Origin: Macrolepiota albuminosa
Lineage: Eukaryota; Basidiomycota; Agaricomycetes; Agaricales; Agaricaceae
Length of the DNA: 64,000 nucleotides
Direction: 5' to 3'
Assembly (NCBI GenBank): GCA_027475525.1
Contig: JAMWFC010000026.1
Coordinates: 124,001 to 188,000, forward strand
Shown here piece after piece: positions 11,749 to 22,741 of the stretch. The translations under genes and the position numbers were made by a program. Under the pieces are notes generated by a model. It had not been told where the DNA came from and did no database searches. It was given only the letters and a program-made list of their open reading frames with translations. Numbering within the stretch: the stretch's first letter is position 1; each line of letters opens with the position of its first letter.

Positions 11749-11902
11749 CGTAGTCGTTGTCCAGGGTCACGTGTCCCGAGTGAGACCTCTGGATGGGGCC
11801 GGAGGAGGAGGGGGTGCCGTCGAGGCGTAGTCGTTGTCCAGGGTCACGTGTCCCGAGTGAGACCTCTGGATGGGGCCGGAGGAGGAGGGGGTGCCGTCGA
11901 GG
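11749..11902. repeat. 77-bp tandem duplication (D protease 2)
   Basis: Identical copies 11749-11825 and 11826-11902 interrupt the second protease domain and end the upstream pol frame at 11767. Confidence 0.9.
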
Positions 11903-12632
11903 CGTTGCAGGCGGAGGGGCTGGTCGAGGGAGTCATGGGAGAGGTCGAGGGCGTCGCTGATGAAAACTCTGGTGGCTCCGCTGTTGATAAGGGCTGATAT
12001 TGGTCCTGGGGCGCCGTCCAGCCTGGCATTGACAACGAAGGACCGGGACAAGCGGGACTGGAGTCCAGGGGATGGTAGGGCCTCGTCCTTTGGGGTAGGG
12101 TTTGGAGGGTGGGGGATGTCAAAGGGGAGTTGCTGGTCATCGGGCGTCGGGTCCCGGGTCAGGCGAAGGGTGAGATGTCGCCAATCAATGCAGGGATTAG
12201 TGTCTCGGAGCCACGGGAGCCCTAGGACCAGGGGTGTGGAAGGGTGGAGTTTGGTTATCAACATCCAGAGAGGGTGAGTCTGTCTGTTGGCGAAAGTAAC
12301 GGGCATATGCACGAAGTGAGTGATGTTCCCCGCCATAGAGGCGTCTCCGTCGAAGAGGCAGAGCCGTACCAGGATCGGGAGTCGCTGAGTGGGTTCCGGG
12401 GCGACGGTAGACCATGCTTCGTCAATGAAGTTGTTGGTGGTGCCACTGTCAACAAGGGTGTTGAGGGGGGTTCCGGAGGGGGTGAGGCGGGTTTTGAGGA
12501 GAAGAGAGTGCGAGGAGTGGGAGGGTAGGTAAGCCATGAGGGTGTCTTGTATGAGTGTCGTAGAGCGAAGATGTGAGACCGGGGCGGAGAAGACGTCGGG
12601 GTCGATTCTGTGATTTAGGGCGTCTTCCGGGT

Positions 12633-15341
12633 TTAAATCGCCAGGTCGTTTTCCGAATACTCGTAAGTGGCATCCTCCTCTTCGAAGGTCCAGGTGGCAC
12701 GTCCCATGACTTGTTGTTGGGGGCACTCGGAGATGAAGTGGTTTTTCTCACCGCAGAGTATGCAGACACCCTCTCTTCTCTGTCGTTCCTGCACATCCAT
12801 CGGGACCTCAACCCAGGGTCGCCCCTTTTTCGAGAGCCGGTTGGCCCGGAGGGCCTCTTCGTCCTGTTTGTCGGCGAAGTCGGGATCTTCGGAGTCTTCT
12901 GGGTGTTCCTTGGGGTTTGGCGCGTTGCCTGGGTCGTTGGCGGCCATGGCGGCGTTGAGTTGGGCCTGGGGGCAGGCGCCGCTGCTGGGGTTACTATTGG
13001 GCGGGCCGCGACTCACCGGGGGTCGGCCGCTGGGGAACGTGGGGGGACCGGGGTTTTGGGTTTGGGGGTTGGGGGTCTCGCCAGAGGGCCATGGGGGTCC
13101 TCCCCTAGGGTTCCAGGAGGGTCGGGAGTTTGAGTACTCGCTGCGGTCTTCCCAGTAGCGTTGGTCAATCTGCATGACGAGGGCCTTGTATCCATCGTAG
13201 GAGGGTTGTTTTGGGGTGAGTCGGAGAACGTCTTTGATATGTTGCGGCAAGGCGCAGCAGAGGGCGTACCGGAGGGCGCTGTAGTTCCAACCTGTCTCGT
13301 AGGCTTCCTTCTCAAAACGTACGATGAAGGTAGTGAAACGTTCTTCTGAGCGCATCCGGAGGTTGAAGAGGTTGTCCTCGGCCTCAGCCATGGTGTCGTA
13401 GATCCCGAACTTCCCGGAGAACTCGTCGACGAAGGCTTGCCAGCGGGCGAGTGCCAGGTTGTTGGGGTCGAACTGGATGAGGGCCGTGTAGTGGTCGAAG
13501 GCGATCCCCTGGAGGTACGAGGCGGCAAAGGCCACTCGGGAGCTGTCAACCTGAAACGTGAGTGGTTTCGCCTGAAACGTATTGAGACACTGAGTGAGGA
13601 ATGTACACCATTTTCGGGGGTCTCGGCCCATGAATGCATCGGGTTTCTGAATGTCCAAACGTCCTTTGCGGGTGAGGGCATCGCGAGCGTCGTCCGGTCC
13701 GGCGGTGTTGCGGGGGGGAGGGCCGGCATTGTAGTAGTAGTAGTAGTAATGATTACCCCCCCCTCCTTGTGGGAGAAAGGTACTGAGGGCAGGACCCCAC
13801 CCACCTGGAGGGCCTTCTCCGGGTGGCTCACCTGGGGGTCTGCGCCCGGGAGGTCCGTTGTCCCAGGGGGGTTTGTTCCTGCCAGGGGGAGGCCCAGGTC
13901 TCCACGCAGGGACTGGCAGAGGCGGGGGGCCTGGGGGTCGTCCTCGAGGTTCAGCTGGAGGTGGCGGAGGCGGTTGGGGAGGGTTTGGTGGTGTTGGGTC
14001 AGGTGCCGGGTTGGGTGCCAAGTCGCGCAGGGGACGTTCAACCTGGGAGGGTCGTGCTTGCATCGGAGACCATGGGGGGTTCCGCAGATCGAAGTGGGGC
14101 GGGGGGTCACGGTGGAAGTTGGGCTCTGGAGGGGCCGGGGCTGACGTAGGGGGCGGTACCAGGGCAGGTGCGGGCGTGGGACATGGTTTGTTGTTGCCGC
14201 GTGTGAGCTTGTCGATGTAGCACAGCGTGTCTTCTGTGCTAGTGGTGTCCACGCAGGGTCTACCAGAGTTTACCGGGGCTGGGGGTCGGGCGTTGTCTGT
14301 TCGCGGGAGAGGTTCCAGGGGTCTCGGGGGCTGTCCCCAGGTCTCGAAGGTGCTAGGAACTGAGTTAGCCCTACGGCGAGTTGACAAGCCTACTGTGCAG
14401 GCAGCAGGCTGATCGAATAGCCCTCCAGTCAGGTTGAGGGACCGCAATATGGCTGAGGCGTTTTGTCGCTCTTCCTGTTGTCGTTGTTCTGGAGTGGGGG
14501 CTGCGGGGGCTGTCGGGGCTGTTGGGGCCAGCTCCAGGGGTTCCCGTCGAACGTGAACTAAGCGACCTGGGTCTGCGGGATTGTTGAGGGGTCAAGGGGA
14601 GGGGGACGCGTGGACTTCGTCAAGCAGCTGCTGCAATTCTTCTCAAAGGATCATATTGCACCTATACTTTACCATAGTTTGCTCCGGGAGTTCTCCTCGC
14701 GTGAGGCAATCCCCGAATTCGACCAAGCAATGAGCCCATTCCTCTGGAGTGCCTTTGAAGTCATCGTGCCCGAATTCCGTGAGCAGCGCCCTTGTCCGTT
14801 GAGCAAAGTCCTCTGGCATGATCCTGAGTGAGCAGAGTACTTCGTCCCGTTGCCGTTCATACTCCTCGAGGCGTCGTCGTCCCATTGGCGAGGGAGGGGT
14901 TTGAGCGGGTGGAGCGGCGGCTGGGTAGTGACGAGGGGAGTAGTCGGGGTAGGAGGGTCCTCAGGGTTCTCGGGGTTGGGGAACGGGGTGCTGGTAGCCG
15001 TAGTAGGGGGTCGGTGCAAAGGGGCCCTTGCTGGGGGAAATCGGGCGAGGTCCACTGGGTACTGGTGGGGTCTCCGGCAGGCCCCTGGGGATGCTCCGGT
15101 ATGAGGGGACCTCCATGGGTCATGCCATGGCTAAGTTGGGCGGAGGGGCCCAGCTGGCTGAGGGCCCCAGATCATAGAGGGATGGGTCGGGGGCCCAGTG
15201 GCGGTGGAGATACGGGGGTTCGTACGGGAGGGGTAGATAGACGGGGCGGGGGGTCTGTGCGGAGTAATGATCGGGTACCGGGCATCCGTAGGGGTCAGTC
15301 TGGTAGCCCATGGGGTAGTAAGTGTGAGTATACGTAGCCAT
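12633..15341 (-). pseudogene. gag: Element D gag pseudogene
   Basis: The start is ATG at 15341, 20 nt past the primer site, giving MATYTHTYYP. A Y/P-rich N-terminus, the segment MGRRRLEEYERQRDE (from 14885), a Pro/Gly-rich linker with a run of tyrosines from (TAC)n near 13733, the capsid-like domain (13140-13690) and a CCHC knuckle CILCGEKNHFISEC (12725-12770) follow. The last 604 codons (14447-12633) are open. The N-terminal part is broken by TGA at 15120-15122, where element C has CGA (Arg). Role by family: structural capsid and nucleocapsid. Confidence 0.85.
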
Positions 15342-15361
15342 CAAGAATGGTGTAAGGAGGG

Positions 15362-15374
15362 AGTCTTGATATTA
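15362..15374 (-). promoter_or_regulatory. Primer-binding site of element D (self-priming type)
   Basis: The 13 nt directly inside the 5' LTR read TAATATCAAGACT on the minus strand. They are the perfect reverse complement of AGTCTTGATATTA, which lies inside the LTR (15755-15767) ~28 nt downstream of a TATA-like box. This is the Tf1/sushi arrangement, in which the 5' end of the transcript folds back as primer; no tRNA 3' end is recognised. Confidence 0.7.
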
Positions 15375-16209
15375 TGTCAGGTTCCGCTGAGTCGGGGGCT
15401 TTCCGGGAAAGCAATCGCCCTTACAATGCGGACTTGACCCACGGATACTCGGGTGTCTGGAACTCCGGGGCTAGGACTCCGGGGTTCAAGACGCGGACAG
15501 GGGAATCCCGGGAGAGGGGACTTGGTCCGGGGGTTTTGGGTGGTAGGTAGTTGGGGAATTCGGGTGGGGGTCGAGTCGTGAACCGGAGGTTCTAAGACGA
15601 GACCAAGTTAGTAAATTAAAGTCGCGAAGTGCGTACCAGTCTTAGAGCACGCAATTATCCAAGCGTGCCAGTCAAGCGTGCCAGTCAATGCGTACCAGTC
15701 AAATAGGGAGCACGCAACAATTCAAGTAACCGAGTGAAAACAGTATAAGCAGTGTAATATCAAGACTAGCAAATACAACAGGGAACTATGCTATAAGTAC
15801 TATGGGACCGGGTCTCGGGGTTCCGGGGTGTCTGGGATGGGCTCCGGGGGTCATTGAGTAGCGGCAGGGACTGTATACCGGGATTGCGCGTGTGAGGCGC
15901 CCGATCAATTGGTGCGGAGGGAGCTGTGATGCATGATGCGTGATAGCCGGAAATGAGTTGCGTGATCCAATTGTTGATCGGGGCTGGCGGTGGCTGATGG
16001 CAGTCCTTGATGCGCGTGATGGCGGTGTCGGTGGTCGTGATGGCGGGGCGTGTCCTGTGGGGTCGGAGGGAGGGTCCTGGTCCTTGATGCGCGTGATGGC
16101 GGTGTCGGTGGTCGTGATGGCGGGGCGTGTCCTGTGGGGTCGGAGGGAGGGTCCTGGATGGTGTTCCGGGGGTGTCCCGGGGTGGGCCCGGAGGGGAGGG
16201 GTTGTGACA
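15375..16209 (-). mobile_element. Element D 5' LTR
   Basis: 835 bp as assembled, with one 77-bp duplication. On the minus strand it runs TGTCACAACCCC...CCTGACA. A TATA-like segment (ACTTATAGCATAG, minus strand, ~15786-15800) precedes the predicted transcript start at 15767. Confidence 0.85.
16003..16156. repeat. 77-bp tandem duplication (D 5' LTR)
   Basis: Copies 16003-16079 and 16080-16156 are identical and lie in U3; the other D LTR has the segment once. Confidence 0.9.
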
Positions 16210-16210
16210 G

Positions 16211-16317
16211 GATGAGAGCAAGCAATATAAGTACCACTTGAGGAGCTCCTGCCATGGCAGGAGGTGAACCATGAGATCAATCTCATAGATGAGAGCAAGC
16301 AATATAAGTACCACTTG
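16211..16317. repeat. Partial 77-bp-spaced repeat at the D/A joint
   Basis: The 30-mer beginning GATGAGAGCAAGCAATATAA is at 16211-16240 and 16288-16317. Only the last 30 of 77 bases agree, so the two contig ends share a right edge but not a left one. Confidence 0.75.
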
Positions 16318-19300
16318 CCGTGCTGCCCACGTGCACTCCAGGAGCAACTACGCAATAAAACTAATCACTATTTGAATGCTCAATGGTGGTCCCCATGCAC
16401 CACTGCTCAAGCTGCACCATTATTGTGCATCCCAAAGAAGGATGGATCCCTTTGAACAGCTCTTGATGCCCATGCACCACTGCTCAAGCTGCACCATTAT
16501 TGTGCATCCCAAAGAAGGATGGATCCCTTTGAACAGCTCTTGATGCGTGTCAGCGCAATGACAACACTATAAAGGATGTAACTCCTTTACCAGATCAGGA
16601 GGTGATCTGGGAAGACGTGGCTCGGGCGAAGTATCGCTCAAAGATTGACCTTACTGACGCTTACAAGCAGGTGCGCATTCACACTGAGGACGTACCCAAG
16701 ACCGTATTTGCATTGATCATGGGCACGTTTACGAGCAACATAATGCAGATTGGAGACTGTAATGCTCCTGCAACCTTCCAGAGGCTAATGACCTCTATTT
16801 TTCAAGACGTAATAGGACGTTTTATGCACGTCTACTTAGATGATATATTCATCTACTCGGATTCTATGGAGGAGCATGAGCAGCACCTCAGAGTCGTATT
16901 CAAACGACTACGCAAGTACAAGTTGTACTTGAAGTGGAAGAAATGTGAGCTTTATGCTCAGAGTATAGACTGCCTAGGGCATGTCATAGATGAGCAGGGT
17001 ATCCACCCCGATCAGGACAAGCTCGATCGCATTTGGGAGTGGCGCACGCCCTGAAACTACAATGACATCCAACAATTCGTTGGCCTGGTCAACTACATAT
17101 CGAGCTTCTTGCCTGATGTCACAGCCTATACTGGGCCACTTATGGCCATGATGCAGAATAGGTCACCGTTCAATTGGAGGCCGTTGCACCAGCAGTGCTT
17201 TGAGATGGTCAAACGGATCTGCACAAAGACTCTGGTGATTCAACCAATCGACCCTAGACGGGACAAGCTGATATGGCTTATTTGCAACGCGTCCAAGACA
17301 GGCGTCGGAGCCATGTACAGTCAGGGAAGCAGCTGGCAGACCTGCCGCCCAGCAGGGTTCATGTTGAAGAAGTTCACGACGGCCCAGCAAAACTATGCGG
17401 TGCACGAGCTGGAGACTCTTGCCATACTCAAGGCCCTTCTCAAGTGGGAGGATAAGCTGATGGGATATCCCATCCACATCATAACGGACCACAAGGCCCT
17501 TGAGTTCTTCAAAACTCAGGTGAACTTGTCGCTGCATCAGCAACGTTGGATAGACTACATGTTGAGATACCAGTTTGACATCACCTATGTTAAAGGTGAA
17601 CTCAACAAAGTGGCAGACTGCTTGTCACGCTACTTTGAGAGTGATGTAGTTGGGGAGGCTCACGAGCCTCATGAGTATGTGCAGGCAGACTGCTGCATAG
17701 ATCCTGATAGAGAGGATTTACCTCTCCACCGATACCAGGAGCTCAGAGAGCATGTCTTGGAAGTAGGTGCTATGCGTGACAATGAACGGAGGCAAAGCAC
17801 TCGCCTCAGAGAGCAGCGTGAAGAGCGGGACATAGCTGCCCAGTTGCTCAAGGAGCATGAAGTCGTGGACCCAGCGTCAACTGGGGAGCATGAGCGCCAC
17901 GATATACCCATTACGCTGGCGGAGATGCTCGAAGGCGAATTGCCTTCATTCCAGCCCCCTAGCCTGGCCAGCGACAACTTCTGGAAGGAGGTGGTGCAGG
18001 ACTATGTCGATGATTCTCTCTTTGCCGAGATAATTGCCAATCCTGACGACCATCCTCGGTTCAGGCATGAGCCTGGTGGACTGATCACAATGGAGAACCG
18101 TCAAGGGGTGGCAGTGGTCTGCCTCCCCCATACACAAACCATTGTTACGCAGGTCTTGGACCAGGCCCATGCACTGGTGGGGCACTTTGGTGCTGCCAGG
18201 ACGTTGGGCTACATCCAGAGATGGTATTGGTGGCCACGTATGGCCCAAGAAGTGACTAAGTTCTGCGCCTCATGCGCAGCGTGTCAGAGGGCAAAGTTGC
18301 CCCCTGGATCCCCTCCCAGGAAGCTACACCAGCTACCTGTGCCGGTGAAACCTTGGGATTCTATTGGAATGGACTTTGTAGGTCCCTTTCCCAAGTCCAG
18401 AGGGTTCAATTACCTCTGGGTGGTCATCTGCCGCATGACGAGCATGGTGCACCTCATACCGGTGCGAACTACGCTGACGGCTAAGGAGCTGTCATGGATC
18501 TACCTTAGAGAGATCGTTAGGCTGCATGGGCTGCCTAGTACCATTGTGAGCGATTGTGACTCAAAGTTCATGTCTCAATGGTGGAGGGAACTCCACAAAC
18601 TGTTAGGAGCACGACTCCTCATGTCGACATCCTTCCATCCTCAAACGGATGGGCAAACAGAGCAGGCTAACTGCAGTATAGGCCAGATTCTGAGGGCAGT
18701 TGTTCGTCCTGACCAACGAGACTGGGTGGACTGGTGTCCACTCACTGAGTTCGCGATTAACGCAAGTATCTCAGATACGACAGGGTATGCACCCTTTGAG
18801 CTCAACGGAGGGTACTTGCCCTCCATGCTGCATGAAGTTTGTGCTGATATGGTGACCCACTGAGGAGTTGTCGAGTTCGCCAGGCAGGCCCTGGAGAACA
18901 TTGCGGCGGTGCATGATGCCATCATAGAGGCACAAGTCTTTCAGGCAAAAAACGCCAATCACTGTAGGCAAGCAGAACTGCCAATAGCAGTAGGAGTGTT
19001 GGTTTACCTGTCAACGCGTAACCTGAGACTCCCAAAGGGTCAGGCGAGTAAACTCTGCCCAAAATGGGTAGGCCCATACCACATTCTAGACACAGAGCCA
19101 AGTACCTCCAACTACGTGTTGGAGCTGCCTCTGGCATTACAGGAATGACGCATCGTTCCAAAGTTTCACATGTCGCTGTTGTGACCATACAGCGCGTCAG
19201 ACAATGCGCTATTCCCTCTCTATGATTTTGGGGCTTGAGACGATGACGAGTGGTTTGTCAAGTGCATCATTGGGCACTGGTAGACTGAGCGTAACACGCT

Positions 19301-19436
19301 TGAGTTTGAGGTGCACTGGTCCCTCAGGGACACAACATGGGAGCCACACTCCCATTGCTCCAAGTTGGTGGCACTTGACCGTTATTTGGAGTTGAAGGGT
19401 GTTAAGCGCCCACATCAATTAAGTAAGCATGCCGGC
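16241..19436 (+). pseudogene. pol: Element A pol pseudogene (RT, RNase H, integrase, chromodomain-like)
   Basis: The frame begins in the RT N-terminal part (EVNHEINLIDESKQYKYH), with YLDD near 16835. RNase H (ICNASKTGVGAM, YAVHELETLAIL, ITDHKAL) and integrase lie in one 584-codon open piece, 17109-18863. The integrase has an HX3H...CX2C zinc finger near 18170-18290, then catalytic D (GMDFVGPF), D (VSDCDSKF) and E (TDGQTEQAN). The end resembles a chromodomain (EFEVHWSLRDTTWEP). Stops at 16456, 17052, 18861 and 19146, several of them TGA where a CGA is likely, plus two 77-bp duplications, disable it. Closest relative in the window is element B. Confidence 0.85.
16392..16545. repeat. 77-bp tandem duplication (A RT)
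   Basis: Copies 16392-16468 and 16469-16545 are identical and repeat the RT segment coding for LLCIPKKDGSL. Confidence 0.9.
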
Positions 19437-19525
19437 GCTTAATTTGATCACTTGACCGTTATTTGGAGTTGAAGGGTGTTAAGCGCCCACATCAATTAAG
19501 TAAGCATGCCGGCGCTTAATTTGAT
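19372..19525. repeat. 77-bp tandem duplication (A pol end)
   Basis: Copies 19372-19448 and 19449-19525 are identical; they cover the last codons of pol (LDRYLELKGVK). Confidence 0.9.
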
Positions 19526-22200
19526 CGGCAGTGCCGATCATGGCTTGGCTGAGTTGGTCAGCAGCTGTGGCTGAAACACATCTTACAAGGCAAAATTTCT
19601 TTTTCGCTTTTTTCCCTGAACCATGGACAACATGCCTGTGGACCAGAGTGAGCAGCAGCAGCAGATTGAGTTTGCGCTGTTGGTCTTACCGTCGGCTGAA
19701 GGGGGGGGCAGATGGCTCCCCTGCTGACCCAAAATGCACCCCAGTGGGGACAGTCGCAACAAGCTGTGGGCTTCCCACAGCAGCAGCAACCACCAGCGGC
19801 GGGCTACCTGCCGCAGCAGCCGGTGATCAGTGGCTATCCACCACTCCAACCCATGCAGGGCAACTTCATGCCCCAGAACGCACCTGTGGGCGGCTATCAG
19901 CCCCAACAACCAGTAGCGGGCACTTATGCGCCACATCACGCAGAGGGCCAATCCCAGCAACAGGCCTATGGGGGGCTAGTTAGCCCCCAAGCAGCGCCAG
20001 GATGGGGGCAGTTTGCCTCCGCTATGGCAAGAGAGGCTATGGGCGCACACCCTTTGCCCCAGTCTATGGGCCCGGCGTACTATCCTGGTGCGCCCGTAAT
20101 GATGCTGTACCCCCCGGCTTGGATGGGGACTTGGGGCGCAATGCCCCAGTACGGCGCCTCGTATGAGGCGCCAGCCAAGAGAGGCCGGTCGATTTCCCTG
20201 TCGACCACAGTACCAGTTGACAATCTAAAGGGATGCCAAGCACCCCTCATGCAGGCCACAGCGGCCATTGAGAGTACAGAAACTCTCAGTCCAGAACGAA
20301 GCATCAGTTCATTGGCTGATGCGCTGATGGAGAGCCTGGCCAAGCTCTCCTTGCTACAGCGGCTGGAGATGCCACACCAATCCAAGCTCAGCTCGGAAGA
20401 AGAGTCGCATCCTCAACGCGACAAAGGAAAAGCACGGGCTGTCGAGCCCAGTCTCAACCAGGACTTAGTCCTGGCTACCCTTCTCCAACATCTGGGAGAC
20501 AACAGGTATGATGTACCCGCAGAGTCATCATTTCTCCGCGATGCGGAGGTGGTCGTCCTCATCAGCCAGATGATGGATGACATGGATCATATGCGTGCCC
20601 AGCACAAAACTGATCTCCTTGCCTTATTGGCCACTCGTAAGCGGCAGACTACACCCCTGAGTCAGGACACTGACTCCAGCAAAAGGGCACGTCAGCAAGG
20701 AGTGGAGGACGTGCCCTCCTGCTCGATTAAGTCAAGCGTTGTTGCCTCTGGCCAGGAGGCCGGCCTAGGACAGGACATCCTTCCCTATGAAGATGTCCCT
20801 GCTCCAGCCGCCCCCCGGCTTATCCAGCGCCTCACCAGCGGTGCATCTGAGGTCGCATTTTCGTGATCAGTATCCGTGGTTTCCACCACACACTCTGGGG
20901 AGCAGAGTTCCAGGGGCGTGAGCACACGCCCCACTGAGGCTAAGGCCTCACAACCCCAAAAGGATCGTCGGGGTAAGCAACTGGAAGGGCATGCATACAT
21001 CAACGTGCACTTCCCCGAGGATGCCCCGAAAGGGGCCCCAGGGGCTAACATCCCCTTTTTACCTGCAATACTGGTAGAGGGCCCGCCAGCCCGACTCCCG
21101 TAGTGTGTGTGGGCAATGGATCCATGGTCTGATAAGTTGGAGCCGGAGAGGCTGCCATCCCCACCCTCTGATGATAATTGGTATGAGGAGCCTGAAGAGG
21201 CTTGCATGGAATCCCCTGTGCCACATGAGACGGCAGCACAGCATATGGCACATGAACGGCGCAACAGCAATTGATGGGCCAAGATGGACTGTCGGGCGCA
21301 GGATAGCGCCAAGCAAGGAGCTGCCCTCCTTGAGGACAAAACCGGGTGCATCCCTGATGCGCTCGGTGTTGTGATCTACCATGATCACACTGTTGAGCGC
21401 CAGAACTCATTCTTTGGCATGGAGTTAGCTCCCCAGTTCTATTGGTTGCCAGTGACCAATACCATCTTCGTTGGGCAAGAAGCCTACACAGCCAGGTTCT
21501 TCGAGACCGATAAAGAGGGCAACGCCACGTCGATGCCCCACAACAGTAAGGTGTACCAAGTGGCACCTCACAGGTTTCCCTGCAGTCCTTGAGAAGTCCG
21601 CAGGCTTCATTCACTGGTTAACAACCAGTTTACGCTGATTTGTCAGCGTCAGTTGGGCTATCTATTGCTCAATGAATTCAAGCGGGTGGCACTCAACTGC
21701 CACCCTACTGCCTGAGACAGAGCCATGTCTCACTTACTCGACAAGGTTGCATATAGGACCATCGCGGTACCCTTTGTGAGTCCAGAGGAGCAGGAGAACA
21801 TCCCGCAAATGATTGTGCCAACACGGATCTATCGCCGCAAAGAGGGAGGGAGAATTGCCTTCGTCGGCCTTACTTCCCCTAATCCAAAGCAACCATTTGC
21901 TTTGGACTACCTGGGCTCATATGCCCTCCTCTATGGACGTCCTGGTACGTCCAATGTATGGACCGGTCTGGCCATGGACCGTGCCATGCGCATTCATTGG
22001 CGCAGCCTTTTTGGGTTTGCGCTTGTATGTGCCCTCAGCGCCAGCCGCCCCTCCAAGTCCACGGTACACAAGTACCTGGCCTATGTATTTGCAAGGCCAG
22101 GCCTCTACAAAGAGGCTGTGGCCAAGTATGAGGCAGCTACGGAGCAAGTCTTTGTGCCCCTCCATGCCAACAATCCTAACTTCGAGGCTCAGGCTGTGGA

Positions 22201-22374
22201 TGTAACCGGAGTTACGGGTTAGAACTATCTTGTGTGTATCACACAAGTGCTAAATCAGACCGCAGTATCGGATTTGACTAGTACTTAGAGTGAAAACAAG
22301 ATGTTGTCTCACATAATACTCTACTAAATGATTATAGCGTCGTTGACGCTAAGAACACAGATGACTCCGTTACA
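22201..22374 (-). mobile_element. Element B 3' LTR
   Basis: 174 bp, TGTAACCGG...CCGTTACA on plus. It is packed with small perfect hairpins, such as GTAAC-CGGA-GTTAC, CTTGTGTG-TAT-CACACAAG and AGCGTC-GTT-GACGCT. Confidence 0.92.
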
Positions 22375-22741
22375 TACCCCCCAATGAGACCAAATACTCG
22401 GTCTTTAGGAAGGGAGGTGGAATGAGATAAAGAATGCACAATAGTGCAGAAAACAGATGGATAACACATGTATTGTGTGGCTGCAAGGCGTTAGCATTTA
22501 TGCGCAGTGTAAATGTGTCGTCTGGACACAATAGAAAGCAGTCCATATCAGACAATGGCGCAGGTTGCGCCAGCAGTAGATAGAAAATGTGTATGTATAA
22601 ACAATTAAAAAAAAAAAACAAAAAAAAGTGACCCCTCCTCTGGGTCCGCTGTATCTACACGCGACTCTAGAGTGCATATCAGCTGGAATGGTTCGAGTGG
22701 AATACTTGGAAGTACATACACAATAAAGTATTAACTTGGGT

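Larger units (their letters stand above)
8017..12726 (-). pseudogene. pol: Element D pol pseudogene (2x protease, RT, RNase H, integrase, chromodomain)
   Basis: Read from 12726 downward, pol overlaps the gag end by 94 nt in the -1 frame. In order: retropepsin 1 with DSGT near 12440; retropepsin 2 near 11980, where the catalytic Asp codon has become Asn (NSGA); RT with YLDD near 10560; RNase H with ECDAS near 10110; integrase with the TDGQTE motif inside 8800-9198; and a chromodomain (FLVQWKGY) near 8105-8400. The longest open pieces are 9381-10694, 10782-11252 and 11767-12726. Breaks are stops, small indels and three 77-bp duplications. It would act in the cytoplasmic particle and nucleus, but this copy cannot be active. 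Confidence 0.85.
5148..16209 (-). mobile_element. Element D: decayed chromodomain Gypsy retrotransposon
   Basis: Two LTRs in the same orientation (TGTCAGGTTCC...GTGACA as read on plus) bound gag, pol and an antisense gene; all sense genes lie on the minus strand. It is the same family as element C and matches it along its length, but it is full of stops and C-to-T changes. The flanks GTATG (5143-5147) and GGATG (16210-16214) match at only four of five bases. The left flank also bears no relation to element A on the right, so the pairing of the two ends may be an assembly or recombination product. Four internal or LTR 77-bp duplications inflate its length. Confidence 0.85.

Noticed and set aside
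22201..22374. The TGTAAC...GTTACA unit as a TIR DNA transposon or MITE
   Set aside because: Two same-orientation copies flank a gag-pol internal region with a shared 5-bp TSD, so they are LTRs.
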